From the NCBI GenBank assembly GCA_027946365.1, contig JAPEUQ010000015.1, positions 1 through 64,000 of the forward strand: a stretch of 64,000 nucleotides of DNA, read 5' to 3'. Positions within the stretch are counted from its first letter, which is position 1, and every line of letters begins with the position of its first letter. Origin of the DNA: Kalmusia sp. IMI 367209 (taxonomy: Eukaryota; Ascomycota; Dothideomycetes; Pleosporales; Didymosphaeriaceae). Positions 1 through 15,030 of the stretch are shown in pieces. The notes beneath the pieces are model-generated. The model made no database searches. It saw nothing but the letters and a program-made list of their open reading frames with translations, and was not told where the DNA came from. A program made the translations under genes and the position numbers.

Positions 1-1060
1 ATTTAGCTTCTTCTTAATACTAGGGCGGACGTTAACACACTACTAGTAGACTATAGAGGAAGGATAGCCCTTTAAATAGTAGTTAAAAGAATAGCAGTTG
101 ACTAATTTAGCTTTATTACTTCAAGGGCGATAACGCCTATTAATGAACTATTTAGAAGTATAACCCTAGTAGTAGCTAAGAAGAATAACGTTAATCTGGT
201 TTAGCTTCTTCTTAATACCGGGGTGAACATTAACGCCCTAGTAGTAGATTATTTGGAGTATAATACTGGTGGACGTCAACGCACTACTAATATATAAGTT
301 AAAAGGATAGCCCTCTGCTGAATAATATTAAGCTGGTTCGGCTTCTTCTTAATGCCAGGGCGGACGTCAACACTTTTTAATATATAAGTTAAAAAGGATA
401 GCCCTCTAAGCGGTAGCTAAGAAGAATAATAATGAAATTAATTTAACTTCTTTTTTTAATACTAGGGTAGATATTAACGCACTACTAGTAGCCGTTATGG
501 AAGGACAGCCCTCTAAGCAGTAGTTAAGGAGAATAATAATAAATTAGTTTAGATTCTTCTTAATACTAGGGTGGATATTGTGTCCTAGTAATAGATTATA
601 ATAAAGGATAGCCCTCAAAGTAAGAGAATAATAATAAACTAGTTTAGATTCTTCTTAATACTAGGGCGGATGTTAACGCTCTAGTAGTAGATTATTATAG
701 AAGGATAGCCCTCTAAGTGGTAGTTAAGAAGAATAATAATAAATTAGTTTAGATTCTTTCAATGTTAGGAGATGTTAACGCACCTACTAGTAGACTATTT
801 ATAGAAGTATGGCCACTCTAAGTAATAGCTAAGAAGAATAACATCGATCTGGTTTGGATTCTTCTTAATACTAGAGTGAATGTTAACGTACCACTAGTAG
901 ACTATTATAGAAGTATAGCCCTCTAAGTAGTAACTAGGAAGAATAACGTTAATCTGGTTCGGATTCTTCTTAATAATGGGATGGACGTTAACCCCTAGTA
1001 GATAATTAGATAGCTATAATTATAAATAATAACATTAATCTAGTTTAAATCCTTCTTGAA
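1..1060. repeat. ~104 bp tandem satellite array (open to the left)
   Basis: A phrase of the form 'cttcttaatactagggcgga', followed by 'tagtagattatta' and 'ggatagccctctaag', recurs near 5, 107, 203, 341, 445, 552, 647, 752, 857 and 961. The usual spacing is about 104 bp; the 203-341 interval is longer. Copies differ mostly by C/T and G/A changes, as expected of a RIP-mutated satellite. The array runs off the left edge, so its full length is unknown. No coding potential was seen. Confidence 0.75.
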
Positions 1061-4000
1061 GGATGTAGATAATGCTACTCAGCTATAATAATATGGGAGT
1101 TATATCTCTTTAGACTATTATTATTAGTAGTTATATTAACATTACCACAATACTACTTAACGCTGGCATAGATGTTAACGCCCCCTAGTAATTAGTGAGG
1201 GAAGATCAGCTTTAGAAGGACTATAAAGTATAGACGTATTAATATGATATAGTTACTACTTAATACTAGTACTAGTCTATATAAGGGTGAGTATAATAAT
1301 TAAGCGCCCTAACTAGCTTTAGACAATAGGTATAATATCATTAAAGGCTTATTAAGATATACCGCTAATGTGGCACTTAAGCATAGGGTTTAGAATAAGT
1401 ATACTAGACTATAGAATACTACTAAGTAGCCTATTTATATCTATCCTTTAGCTATGGTCCACTTTAAAGGACTACTACTCTACTAGTAAGTATATCTAGG
1501 AAAGTATATCCGTAGAGACAGGCTATCATTAATAGTAGAGCTGGGGTATGAGGAATTATTATGGTCTATGATATATTCTCGTAGTAAAGAAGTAATATAA
1601 TAATTATTCTATCTTTACTAGAGTTAGTATGTCCCTATCGTCTTATATAAAGCCGAGACTCCGTTAATTAATCTCTTCCTTCCCCCTAAACAATAGCTTA
1701 ATTAGTGGTTATCTATACTTTATAACTAATTCTTATCGAAAATCAAGTACGTCATATTATAAGTAAGCTCTATTATACCTTAAAAGAATTAACTGACGTA
1801 AAACCCGTAGCCCATTTAAGAAAGTTAGCTTTTATAGAGTGGACCTAGATGGGACTCTATATTCTATCTCTTAGTATATATAACTGCCGTATATTCTATT
1901 ATAATTAACTAGAGGTACTAATTTTAATGATAGCTGTTAATATATATTGAGTATATACGCCTAAGAAGCTCTTATGGTCGCTTTTACTAATGATACCTCA
2001 GCCATTTACCACCAACTCCTTATAAGCGTAAGGAGCCTCCTATTATATTTAAGCCTAGACTATCCTTTGTCTAGAAGAAGCGCCTTACTCTTAGATCTAG
2101 TACTATTTCTATTATTAAGTATATTAAGGTTAGTAATCTCGCCATTACTATAAGAGATAATAGTAAGAATAAGATGAATAGAAAGCCCTTTTACTTCTTA
2201 AATCTTCTATCTAGTAGGTCTTTTAGTTCGATTATATAGGAATATAACTAAGTAAATCTAGAGCTCTATAACTAGATTTACTATATATACATTAATATGT
2301 CGTAGAAGTAAGCGCTAGTTATCTACTATCCCTATATAGTAATGCTTCCCTCTAGCATCTATTAAGGCCTAACCTAATCTAGGCCGTTACTATAAGCCTA
2401 AAGACCTAGATAAGAAGTATTTAGCTAAAGCTAAGTAACTTTCTTTTAAGTATATCCTTTTACTTTTGTTTATGTATTGCCTGCGCAGATAGAACCCCTA
2501 GGTATAGATAGATAGTAGTTAGTAATATGGTTAAATTCATTCATAATAAAATATATTAATCTCTAAGTTAAGTTTACATGACGACTGCAGCGGGTATTAT
2601 TATAGGATAAACCTAAGGAGGCCGATATAGAATAAGTATTAATAACTACTATATTTCTACTATATAGTTACTCTTCTAGGACTTCTATTATTTATAATAA
2701 TCTCGTGGTTGGTATTTAGATTTAAGGTATACTCTATCCTCTAATTAACCCTATAAACGTTAAATCATATCTATACTTAAAGCTTATAAGTACGCTAATT
2801 ACTAAGTTGGGTATCTACCACTCAGGTGCTTATTTAGGATTAATGTAATAATAATCCTTAATAGTATATTATTAACTATAGATAGGATATTATCTTCCCA
2901 TTACCTAAGACTTCTATACTTAAAGTCACTTCCTGACTGGCATCATTTCTACTATCTCTTAGGGAACGTTAGTTACGGGGTCTATCCTAGTTTATAGATA
3001 ATACGCTTTTAGCCTAAGAGGTATCTCTATTATAACCCTAGTTAAATATACCGCCAGCGAGAGTTATTCTATATAATACCTCCTTAATTATAAAGCTGGC
3101 TATATCTTTCCTAATCTAAGGGAAGTTTTTTATTATATACTCTTAGAATCGTTTCACCATCTCTCTCCTAGTCATCCTAGTAACGTGATGGGAGTTCTCC
3201 TTAAATACTATAATCTAGATATTTATAATCTTATTTATGGCTATTAGAAAATCACTTATTACTATATCTATTAATTTTAACTTAGGGATATCGTGCGTCT
3301 CTACTTTAGTGGCTGCCTAGTTATATTCTACTAGTTATATATCCTATCTTATAGCACTTTATAGGGGTTTTAGCGTAGATAGATATTAATTATAAGCTCT
3401 TATTATTTTAAATTAATCGTTAATGCCGACCGCTAATCTTAAGTTAATAAGTTAGTTATATACTAGCGTTTTAGGAAGATAGTAAGAGTAAAGTAGGTAT
3501 AGAGATATAATTAACTAAATAAAGGAGACTACTTATTATATATTTACTCTCTATGTTATAGTCATGTCTATCGCCCTTAAATAACTTATAGAGGATTTTA
3601 TAGTATTTAATGTCCTCCTTAAACGCCTTTTATCTATAGGGATATCTCTAATTATCTTTTAGGGGTTTTAATATTTATTACTGGCGGGTAATCCATTAGA
3701 CGAGGTAGTCTTAGTTTAACTAAGTTTTTATAATAGTAAAATATATACTTTAGGGTTAACTTTAATCTAGATATTATAGATGATATATTTGGCCTTTAGC
3801 TAAGTCTTCTAGCTTATATAATTAGTATAGTCCCTTAGTATTACTAAGGGATTATATTAAGATCGTTACGTCATATTATAAGGCTAGTTAAGGTAGTAAG
3901 ACTCTTAACTATTAATTTTTAGCACCGTTGACTAAACTATAGATGAACTATTTTATAGGTTTAATTAAGGGGTTAATTAATTCTACCTATCTCTAGGGCC

Positions 4001-5874
4001 CTCTACTTTCTTTAACCTCATCTTTTAACCCTAGGTTGATTAACTATCGTCAATAGCCAACCTCTGTCAACACTTGGCGTGAGGAGTCATGGTTAGTTAG
4101 TATAGTTCTAATCCTTATCCTAAGATCCTTTATCTTCTAATAGTCAATTATACTACTTCTAATAGTCTAAACTTATTATCGTGATAAGTAAGACTTTACT
4201 TCCTTTAATAGTACTGTTTCTATGGCGCTGGAGCTTAGATGAAAGTCTAGATAATAATATACTATTATAGACTATTAGAGACTTCTAGAGACTGCTAAAA
4301 ATTATTTATAACTATAGTTAACTATTATGAGGCGTGCTTATATTACTATATTATTTAATACTTGTTACCCGGCAAATTGGGTTAATAGAACTAAATAATC
4401 TACTATAAACCTTCCTATTCTACTATAATAGACTTCCACGCGATGAGCGAGTTTAATTAAGTCTAAAGAAAAGTTAATTAAGTATTATTATATCTATAAT
4501 CTACCTTAGGGTTTTAAGATATTAAATAAGGAGAAAAGGTCCCTTTGCAATATAGGCTTCTTATATATATATAAATTGGGATTAGAGAGTCGTTCTAGAG
4601 CTCTTATACCCATTAGGTTATTTATATATCTAGATAGTAATCTAGATAGCTCCGGTTCATTTCCGCCATAACCTATACTTCTAATTATTAGTAATCTTTA
4701 TAATTTTTATAATAATCTATAATAGTCTTTAGATTATTATTATAGACTTTACTAGCACTCTATCATGATTATTTATATTTCTCTAAACGTACTATCGTTG
4801 ATAGTACCCCCTCCTATAGTATTAGGTATACTCCTTAGATATTATTATAATAGTAGGATAAGCTTTTATAACCTGGTAAACTAATGTGTTAATACCTTAA
4901 TTATTACGTAATACTAGATAGGTTATAAGATGACGTAGTAGATAGGTTAAGTAGATCTAGTGGTTGAGTTGAGCCTTATAGTAGTTATACTAAGTTAATA
5001 TAATAGTTAGGTTGAGTCATGGGTTAACTAATAACGTATAAGATATATATAGGCCAGCTTGTAATAATACCATCACGGTTATTAGCCTCTTATCCTAGGC
5101 CTAATTTATTTATAATATAATATAGTATATACTACTATATACTTTACTTTAACGCGTGAACGCCCTAATACGCTAGGACGGCTTATAGTAAATAAGATCG
5201 CGTCTTAAAAATCTACTACCTCCTTTTTCCTACGTCCTAACTATATCGTTATTAGCGTCCCACTTAAACTTATTATTATCCTTACCCTATTCACGCCGCC
5301 CGACTATACTAGCTTGGCTACATAATAGTAGGATGGGGGTTAACGGAGCTTCTCTATAGAAGTAAAAATAGATCTTATATCTAGATATACCTATTATATA
5401 TCTAATAACGCGTACTAAGTACTACTAGTATAAGTAGCCTAGGAGCTGTATATAATGATTAATAGTAATAAAGATAAGGATATAATACTAGTTTAATATA
5501 GTACTAGATAAATCTTTCCCCTATATATAACTAAGATATCCTTTTATAAGCCGGTCTTCGTCGCCTACTCCTTACTTATAGTAATATGACTAGTAAGGTA
5601 GTCCCTTCTATAGATATCCTATCTAATATAGAGTGGCTTTATATAGACTACTATATGCATAGCTTAATTCTAGGTGAATATAAACGGATGGTAGCTACTA
5701 GGCGTATAAATATTATACGGCTATTATAAAGTAAATGACGCTAATAAGGCTATAGATAAAAGAGAGATAAAGTATAAAGATAATATAAGCGTATCTAGCT
5801 ATAGCTATAAATGTCCTACTAGAGAGGACGTTAATCCTATAAGTCCCTAGCGCCTTCAACTCTAATCCCCAACC

Positions 5875-5914
5875 TAGTAGTAGTAGTAGTAGTAGTAGTA
5901 GTAATAGTAGTAGA
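5875..5914. repeat. (TAG)n microsatellite
   Basis: Roughly thirteen TAG triplets in a row with one TAA interruption, inside RIP-degraded DNA. Confidence 0.85.
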
Positions 5915-7139
5915 AAGTAAATATAGCTTTAGAAGTAGTAGAGGATAATATATACACCTAATAATAACTACGCTCCTCTAATAAGGCCTAGTATATTATA
6001 ACTATAAGGCGATACTTTAACGCTTTAATTATTCCTAGCCAATACTAATTATAAGGAAATAGTGGCCTTTAATACTATTATGCGTGAGGACGAAACGCTG
6101 GTTACGTGGATCCTATAGTAGCCTATAGGGAAGTTAAACTTTTATACTAGGACGATCTACCTATACTATATATCTATAGTTATACTTAAGAAAGCCTACT
6201 TACTTAGTAATAAGATTATATAAGACTACGCCTCCGCCTTTCTATAGAACTAGTATAAGCGTAGGGATCCCTTTAATACTAGAATTCTTAGCGTAATAAC
6301 ATCTTTAACGCCCACCTCCTCTATAGTTTAGGTAGGTGTGGAAGGTATACCCTAGCGCGCCCTTATTAACGATTAATTCTACTAGGCCTAGGATATAGTT
6401 CTTTGGTTTAAGACAGTGAAAGCGTATATAGATATTTAATACTACTAGGTGATAGTCCTCCTAGGACGCTATTATATTAAGAAGATTAAGGAGCTCTAGC
6501 GTGTAGATAGGGAGTAGGGACGGAGCGGTAGTCGTAGTAACTAGAATAGAATTTATTTAAAGGCGTAGTATAATCTTTAACTTAGACTTTTTTATATTAA
6601 TCTAAAGGACTTTCGGAAGCGCCTATACTAGACTACCTAATAGTATAATACTATCTAGAAACTTAATTAAGATATCCTCTACCTTATGTCGCACGAGTCT
6701 GTTATTACTACCTAGGTTGAGCAGACCTTACGCGTGGGCGAATAGACTATCTAGCTGGCGCTAGTAGAGAAGGTGAACCTATAAATATATACTACTAGCT
6801 GGGCGTTAGAGGCGTGGTTAGGACTTAAGGTCATAGGGGGGCCAATATAGAAGAAGCTACTTCTATAGATTAAAGCGTCTCCACTAAGTAGGGTCCTAGA
6901 GATTAGGGATAGCGAGGAGGAGAGGGACGAAGAAGATAAAGAGGGTATAGAAGAGATTAATTATAACTCTCCTAGTATGGTGGGTAGCGACGGTGCTACA
7001 TGAGAGGACTAGATAGAATTATTACTAATAGAGCTCTTTGAGCCTAAGGAGTGAGCGATGAATTCTAGATAATAAGATATAATATCTTATATATATAAGG
7101 TTAGTATTATGGTAGACGTTCTAGTATAATATAACGTCT

Positions 7140-8665
7140 CTAGAGCCTTCTAATCATCTGTGTGGTTTAATTTATAAACATTAATTAGTACTACTATAGC
7201 TACGTTTCTACTAGGGATATACCTTAGGGTTTAAGCGTCTCTCTATCTCTATTCCCACCTACCTTTGCGTGTAATCTATAATAATCTATAGTATACTATA
7301 ATAGTCTATTATAAAGTAGTATACTATTTTATATAGCTACTTTATATTCCTTCCTTATATCTTATGATTATATCTTACACCTTTATAGTAGTCTTACTAC
7401 GCTTTAACGTAACCATCCACTACTACGCCTATCTAAAGAACTACATAACTATATCTAAGCCTTATAAAATAGTTACTAAAGCTTCCATTTATATAGGCGT
7501 TATACTATAGGCCCTTTACTAGACTTATCTAAGGACCAGCGTATGAGGTCAGTTACTAGTATATTCTAATAGTTTTTCTTAAAATAAGACGTTATATAAA
7601 ATAATAAAAAAATCTCAACTAGGACCTCTTTACTATATTACGCCATGTATACGCTAGAATGATAATATAGGTGTAGAGGTATTTATTATATATTAATTTA
7701 TCCGTGTTAAGTACTTTTATATTATGGTATTTCCTACTATTAGGTCTCATTTATATTATAAGAGGCTGTTAAGTATTTTTTAGATTAATAATTAGTATAA
7801 GAAGGAATAAAAAAGGGTTTTATATAGATATCTATATCTTAAATTATCGCATAGCGTATACTTTAAATGGTAGTCTTAAAAGTTTATATAGTTTAAGTGG
7901 ATGGATATTTTATTTAGAAAGGGATGAAGGGACGACTCTCCTACTATAGTAGAGTACTAATGATGCTATATAAGAGGGCTAAACAGAACTATCACCTATG
8001 CGACTCTTCTTTAAGCTAAAGGAGTAAGTAATAGAAGATAACTAATAATATAATAGATATTAGTATAACGCCTCTAGATGATTTTATATTTTATTTATAG
8101 TATACTAAGGATTACTATAGCTCTATTCCTAACAGGAACACAGCTAGTCTAAGTACCTTATATATATATCTTTATATAACGTAGTCTATAGTATACCACT
8201 ATAGTCTATAATAGTATATTATTTTATATTACTACTTAACTTTTACTTGCCTCTCGCGATTCCTATAATTATGGCTTAAGTCTTAGGGTGGACCTACTAC
8301 GCTCCAGTAACTACGTCTATCTAAAGGGACTACCTAACTACTTAGATCTCATAAAGGAGTCGCGAAAGCTTAGAGAGTTAAGATATTATACTATAAGTCT
8401 CTCATAAAACTATTTAAGGCTAGTATAGATATTATAATTTATACTACCTAGTTAACGTTTTTTTTTTTTTTTTTTTTGCAATTATACATTATACGAAAGA
8501 ACTAAAAAAATCCTATACTACTATTACTATACTATATAACGTTATGTACACGATAGAATGATTATATAAATATATAGATATTAATCTATTATTTACTTAG
8601 CCATAATAAAACGCTTTAGTACTATTATATATTCTAATACTATATCTCTTTGGTATTACGAAGGA
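7140..8665 (+). repeat. Two diverged direct copies of a ~500-600 bp sequence
   Basis: The stretches at about 7,140-7,760 and 8,080-8,665 align in the same orientation. Both have a self-complementary patch ('tctataatagtatattat'-like), then 'cgcctatctaaagaactac' versus 'cgtctatctaaagggactac', then 'acgctagaatgat' versus 'acgatagaatgat', then a shared tail ending in 'attaat'-rich sequence. The right copy has a 20-base T run (8,458-8,477) where the left has mixed sequence. They could be LTRs of a small element or a tandem duplication. Alignment was by eye. Confidence 0.5.
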
Positions 8666-11600
8666 CTATAAAGCATCCATATTAATCTAATAATAATCTA
8701 GTATATGGGCTATAAAGCTAATACCCTATACGTTTATTACTAGCTAGAGATGCGTTATATATGATTAGGCACTAATCCTACGTTTCCATAACTGGGGTTT
8801 ACGTCCTACTATAGGTGCTAGACGAGTCCATGGGTGAACGTATTTAAGTGGTCTATTATAACTACGGTATCTATAATGGTCTATCCTTAATAATCTTTTA
8901 TAGAAGTAAAGTTAATCTATAAATCTACTATAATAAAAGTATAGCGCTTAACCTAGATAGGATTAGTACTCTAGAAGATATACCCTATAAACCCTACCGT
9001 ATCTAATTAAAGGGACATTAAGCCCTTTTATTAACTAAGTAGGACTCCTTAATCCTAAAGCCTAACCTTACTATTATATAGACTATCTTAATTATTTTAA
9101 AAGATCTCTATTTAGTCTAGCTCTTATAGTAATTAATTACTAACTCCTTATATTTTATGGCGTTGGCCCATTAGCTCTATCTATATCTTATTTTTATTAA
9201 CTTACTAATCTTCTTTATTATCTCTAATATCTATAGTATAGCGTTATCCATATCACCGTCGTCCCAAGGAAAGGATCTGGGTTATAGAAACTAGAGTATC
9301 CTAATTACTAGGCTTACTATAAATGAGTTAGTCTCTTTTTTAGATTTTATACTAAACGCCCGCGCTTTGGGTACTACGGTAGGCGTTATAAATAGGAGGC
9401 TAATATTAATACTATTATAAATATTAGATCGTAAAGCGGATCGCCCAGACACTTAGTAAGATACTAATAAGCTATCTAATAGTACTCTAGTACGGCGTGG
9501 TTATCTATTATAAAGAGCTTCTTATACTATTAAAAGTCATCCTCTATTAGTAGTAGTATAACGCGGAAGGTAACTTATAACTAAAGTTAATTATATTCTA
9601 CTATAGTAATGATTACTTTACCTAGTATTCTACCTTAATGGCTAAGTACTTAAGGCTACTAGGCCTCACCGCGATGGCTGATGCTGCGGGGCTAACCCTA
9701 TTAATTAAATAACCCTCTAGGAGCTAACCTTGGCCTAGTAGGAGCCCAGCATATACTTAATCTAATATATAAGTATAAGATATGGTAATTATACGACCTA
9801 TTAGTCTTTACTTATAGTCTTCTCCCTAGTATATCATATAGTAGCGTAGAGTACTAAGAATTAGGTTATATTTTATAAATAGAACGGCCTTCCTACTACT
9901 AGGTCGCGTTATATATAGCTATTATATAGGTCCTGCGTAAAGTCGCGTCGCGTGGTTAGGGATATAATAAAGGGCGTAATTATCCTTTATATTAAGTAGT
10001 AGGGAACGATTGACTAGTACTCCCTATAATCTATAATTATTAGCTGACTTCTTTACGACGGCTGGAACGGCGTTTAAGAGTTAAATCTTTATAAGAAGGG
10101 GTCCTCACTCTATATCTATTACCTTACCTACTCCTATTACTCTTTTAGTAACTATAGTATCTTTAGATTATTACTGCCCTCTTAGCTTTGACTGCCCTTA
10201 TTCAACGCTTAATAGAGGCGGCTGGTGATGAAGGTGATTATCTAAGACTTCTAAAGTTCCTATAGTACCTCTTTAATAAACCTTTTAGTATTACTTAGTC
10301 CTTATATCCTTAGTCCATCTAGCTCCCTAAACTATACCTTACTATAGTAGCTAACTATGACCTCCAGCGAGTAATGGAAGGTGATAAATACTATATATAT
10401 TAAAATAGATTATTTATTCCCGCATTAAGGCTACTACGTAAGGCTGAGGTTACTAGTACCTTATAGGCTAAGTATTCTAAGATTAATAAATGGCTATCTA
10501 CCCTATTCGATACTATTAATCATCCTAAATAAAATAAGTATTAAGCCTATTAGAGACTTTAGAAAGCTGGTGAAGCAGTAGCTATCTAGATAATTAAGGA
10601 TAGATATGCCCTCTACTAATGCCACGCATAGTCCCTTAGAGCCAGTAGTTTTAAATTAAGCATAGAGACTATTAATTACCTATATAAAGAGGTTCGTAAA
10701 GGACACTAGAATACTAGGAAAATATAGATGGTATAAAGGAGTAAAAGAGATATATATAGTATTATAACTCTTTAAGGAAGAAATATATTAACTAAAAATA
10801 GAAATAAGGATGATGGAGAAGCTCCGCCCATCCTTATTTAGCCTTAATACCTATACGGAGAGTACCTACTCTATCCTAAAAATATACTCTTCCTCTTAGA
10901 TAGCCTACCTAATGCGCTACTATTTATAAGTAAAAGGGCCTAGACGCTTTAGGATTATTAAGTATTAGCTACCCTCTTAAATACTATAGGAGGCGATTCC
11001 GCTTCATTACCATCTATATAGATAGTACTTTATCGCGATTGGGAGCTAGCGCATTATAGTTATAACGTCCTTAATAATAAGTAGGTCGTTAGACCTATAT
11101 TAGATACTCCTTTTAATGTTAAAATACGCCTAAAAGTATTTATACTTTAATATATTTACTCTATTATACTAGTAGCTTATATTCTTCTATATAACTATAA
11201 GGAGGTTATCTATAAGGAACGCTAATGGCTGCGCCGACGAGAAGTTACCATAGGCTAGATAAAATATAAACGGGTAGAAGGTAAAGTCTTAATACCCTTA
11301 ATATTCCCTAAAAACCTTATTATAATTAGCTAGAAGATAGCGTATTAGTCTATCACTACATAGATCTAGAAATTATCTATCTAGGTAATTAATATCGACC
11401 GCTAGTATATAGGAGATAGTCTTAATATTATTAAGAATATACTTTTATTTTAACTTTATTTATAGCTGGTTAAGTCCGCTAGTAAAGAGGCTTTAGTAGT
11501 TATAGTTAATATAAGGTCGCTGGCTCTAGTACTTCGCTCCCTAGTTAGCTTATTAGACGTAATAATATCTTTCTATCCTATAGTCTCCCTAGTCTCTTTA

Positions 11601-12649
11601 TCTAATAAGTTAAATTTATCTTTTCTAGATTAAAGTTAGGTCTCCTTTAGCACTAATTATAGCTACTCTATTATCTTAATTTTAATATTTATGCCGTATA
11701 GTCATATATATGGAACGCTAGCTTATTTTTTTAACTAGAAGGCGTCTCATATACTCCATCTAACGTATATGGGCCACTCTACTGTAAATTTCTCTTAAAA
11801 CATCATCTACTTATTAATAATCATCTTCTATATATATAGATTACCTAGCCTTTATAATAACTTTATACCCTCGCCTAGTAGTTCGCCGATGAGGAAGATC
11901 TACTTAATATATAAGACTAGAAATTCTACGTGGTAATCTTCTAGGATACTATATTAAAATGTCTTCTTATAATGTCTTTAAAGCTCACCTCTTATTAGAA
12001 GCTTCTTAGGCGGGTTAGTGATTGGGTGTATAATGATATACTAGACCTTCCTTATAATAATAGTTACTAGCTAGAATATCTAGTACTCTAGGTTAAATAA
12101 TAGTCTATAGATATACTTATGGCTATATAGGGTCCTCTAGTTCTTAAAGTTTATTATTATGTTATTAAAGAACCGGCTCGACTATTATATAATTGGCCTT
12201 AGTGGCTGGCCGACGATTATAAGAAGGTTGAGGAAAAAGAAGAATATATAGTTATCCTCTAGTACTATAGCTTATAAGCCGGCTTTTTGCTTTTATAGTT
12301 AAGTATATATCGCCTTTATAGTATATCGGTAAGCGTAACTACTATTAAAAGAAATATACTCTATTACTATAATGAATTCTTATACTATTATATAGTTAGT
12401 AACTATATGGGTTCTCCCTATATACCTATTACTTATCCTTAAACTTGTGATCCCCCTTTATATAGTCGATCTTCTATATATATTACTTAGATACTATAAC
12501 TATCTATTCTTTATTACTAAAACTATCTTTACTATTATTCTATCTTAATTCATAAGGTGTAATATTATCCTAGGGTTTAGCGTCATCTTTAGAAGTCTTA
12601 AATAAGCTATTATTACTCTCTTACTTATATATTAGGTATGTTGGATACG

Positions 12650-12852
12650 TTGTAGGTATAGGTGTTATAGATATATATATTATAGGTATAGATGTTATAG
12701 GTGTAAGTATTATAGGTCCAGGTCTAGATATAGGTGTTATAGGTGTAAGTATTATAGGTATAGGTATAGATATAGGTGTTGTAGGTTCAGGTCCAGGTGT
12801 AGGTATTATAGATGTAGATGTAGGCGTTATAGGTATAGGTATAGATGTTATA
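12650..12852 (-). repeat. Minisatellite, former proline-rich coding repeat
   Basis: Short units of the type 'ataggtgttataggt' with 'ggtccaggt' variants repeat for about 200 bp. Read on the minus strand they give Pro-Ile/Thr-Pro-Ser/Thr-rich peptide, with Pro-Gly-Pro where the least mutated units lie. This suggests a proline-rich linker of a dead minus-strand transposon gene, which is inference; the flanks are too mutated to name it. Confidence 0.45.
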
Positions 12853-15030
12853 GGGATAGTAGATAACTAGTTTAGCCACTAGTCTACATCGCTGAGCGGA
12901 CCTAGGCCTATCTCATCTAATAATAGATCTATTATTAATAGAATAGTATGGAGGAGGAGCTACTTTTAGAGATAAAAGGTAGTAGAGTAGGCACTAAGTC
13001 CTATCCCTTACCCCTAAGGGTAAGCTATAAGGAAAAGGAACTTTAAAACAAAATATAATATATATTTACTTAATACTAAATCGCCAGCAGCACTAGCGCT
13101 AAATATATAAAGTCTAAAAGATAATATATAGTCTAGGTAGTTTATAGGGACTAGCGCTCCTTATCTATATAGTAACTTTATACTATTTAGGCCGTCTAGA
13201 CTAGTGAGGAACCACGCTAATTATCTTAGATTAGTAAACTTATCTTATACCATATTTTATTAATATCCTTTACCTCTAATATTATAAGCCTATAATAGGC
13301 TATAGGGGGCTAGCTCGCTTAGAATCTATGGGCTGGTGGAGTCTAGTAGTAGTTATTAGTCTAGTAATAGCTATTAAGGAGACTTAATATATTAGGTCCT
13401 TCTACTAATAGTATTGCTTGCGAAGGCTATATAGCTTATTTAAAATAAGGCTATTTATATTATTATATAGTAACTCTCTACCTAGTATTATTTATAGCCT
13501 ATATTATAAGTTTAGGTAGCGCCTTACTCTTTATAGATTTATATCTATGTAATGCCGCCTGCGCTCTAGGAGATGGAGACCTACGCTACTAATACGCTAT
13601 AGATACTTCTTATCTTTAGGTTAAAGTAAGTATGCTTAGCTCTTTAGAGAGTGTCTTAAGCGTCACCTCCATCCCCTTAGCCATCTTAAGCGTTATCTCC
13701 ATCCCCTTAGCTATAAACGACTGCTCCTCTTTACTAGGACTATCTAGCGCTTCTATGTATTATTTAGAGATCTACTATTAGATCACTAGCTATATTATTA
13801 TAAGTAGCTTCTAGTCTATGTATTTTAACTAGAGTGCTGGGTCGTTGGCGACTTCTAGGATTTAGTAGATAAATATATACGCGATTTAGGCGATTATTAG
13901 TAAAAGATCTATACTAGTTATATATATCTCCTTTAGAAGGAAGTTAGCTAGATATTTATATTAGAGAGCTGGCCCCGTAAAGTCTATAATAATAAGTAGC
14001 GTCTCCCTCTATACCTTATACTTAAAGCGTGCGCTGTAGGCGTTTTCGTATCTAGCTAGATATTTATAGAGGTAGTGCTCTAGTATTATACTAGTATAGT
14101 CCTTTCTATTTTTATATATAGTCGAGGACCCGTTGCTAGAGGATCTATAAGGTAGCTTCTGCCTCTTCTCTATGCCTTTCTTATAGCGTAGGCATTAAGT
14201 CCTTCCGTAATATAGGCTTATTATTCTTACGGTCAACGACCCTAGTAGGCTTCTAGTTTAACCACTGGCTAATATGCGTTATTAAGACGCTTATAAGCTT
14301 CCCTTCCTACTTCGTAGTCTTGAGGAGCGCCTAGATATTAACGAAGCGTCTACCTGGCTCTATAGATATCTATCTATATAAGCTATAATATGCATATTAC
14401 TCGCTATTAAGAAGAAATCTCTTTAATAACTACTAGATAGGTGAGGCTCCGCGTCGGCTTGAGGCTAGGATAGAATAGACCCTATATGTTACCTCTACTA
14501 CGTGTCTATAGTAAGCTAGCTAGCTTAGTCTAATTAGCTAATTGGACTACTAGTCCCCACTAGTCGCGGATTTTAAGGTAAGCTTAATAACTTTATTAAA
14601 GATAGTGAACTAATACTACTAGTGTCGCTTAGTATGGGATAGATAAGGGGTTTTAGCCTAGGTTTATATTTATATCGTCTATCCTGCAGCTTGCCATCTA
14701 TTTAAACGTAGAGATGTTAAAGATTATCTATCTAATTAAGGTATAGTACTATTTTATAATTATAAGGCTCCAACTAGTATTCCGCTATAGTATAGCTAGC
14801 TATTATATAGGAAACTTTACTTAACTACTAAGCCTAAGTTACTTTAGCATCTCCTACTTAACTAACCTAGTTTAACCCTAGAACAGCTGGCTATTATTTA
14901 AGGATAGGCTTACTAATTCGGTCTAGATCTGGCCATAGTTATCTAGAAGTATAGTATCCTCTTAATTAGCATAGAGCTTAATTATAGGATATAGTAAAGC
15001 GTATCTACCTCTTAGGTTAGCTTACCTTAG

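Larger units (their letters stand above)
1061..15030. mobile_element. RIP-degraded repetitive DNA, family not identified
   Basis: About 14 kb of TA-dominated DNA with almost no CA or TG dinucleotides and stop codons in every frame. Scattered GC-richer stretches (around 6,050-7,000, 9,300-10,250, 10,400-11,700, 13,500-14,700) read like heavily mutated coding sequence, but I could not match them to a named transposon protein. I see no live gene, tRNA or structural RNA. Collapsed transposons of more than one family are the most likely content. Confidence 0.7.
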
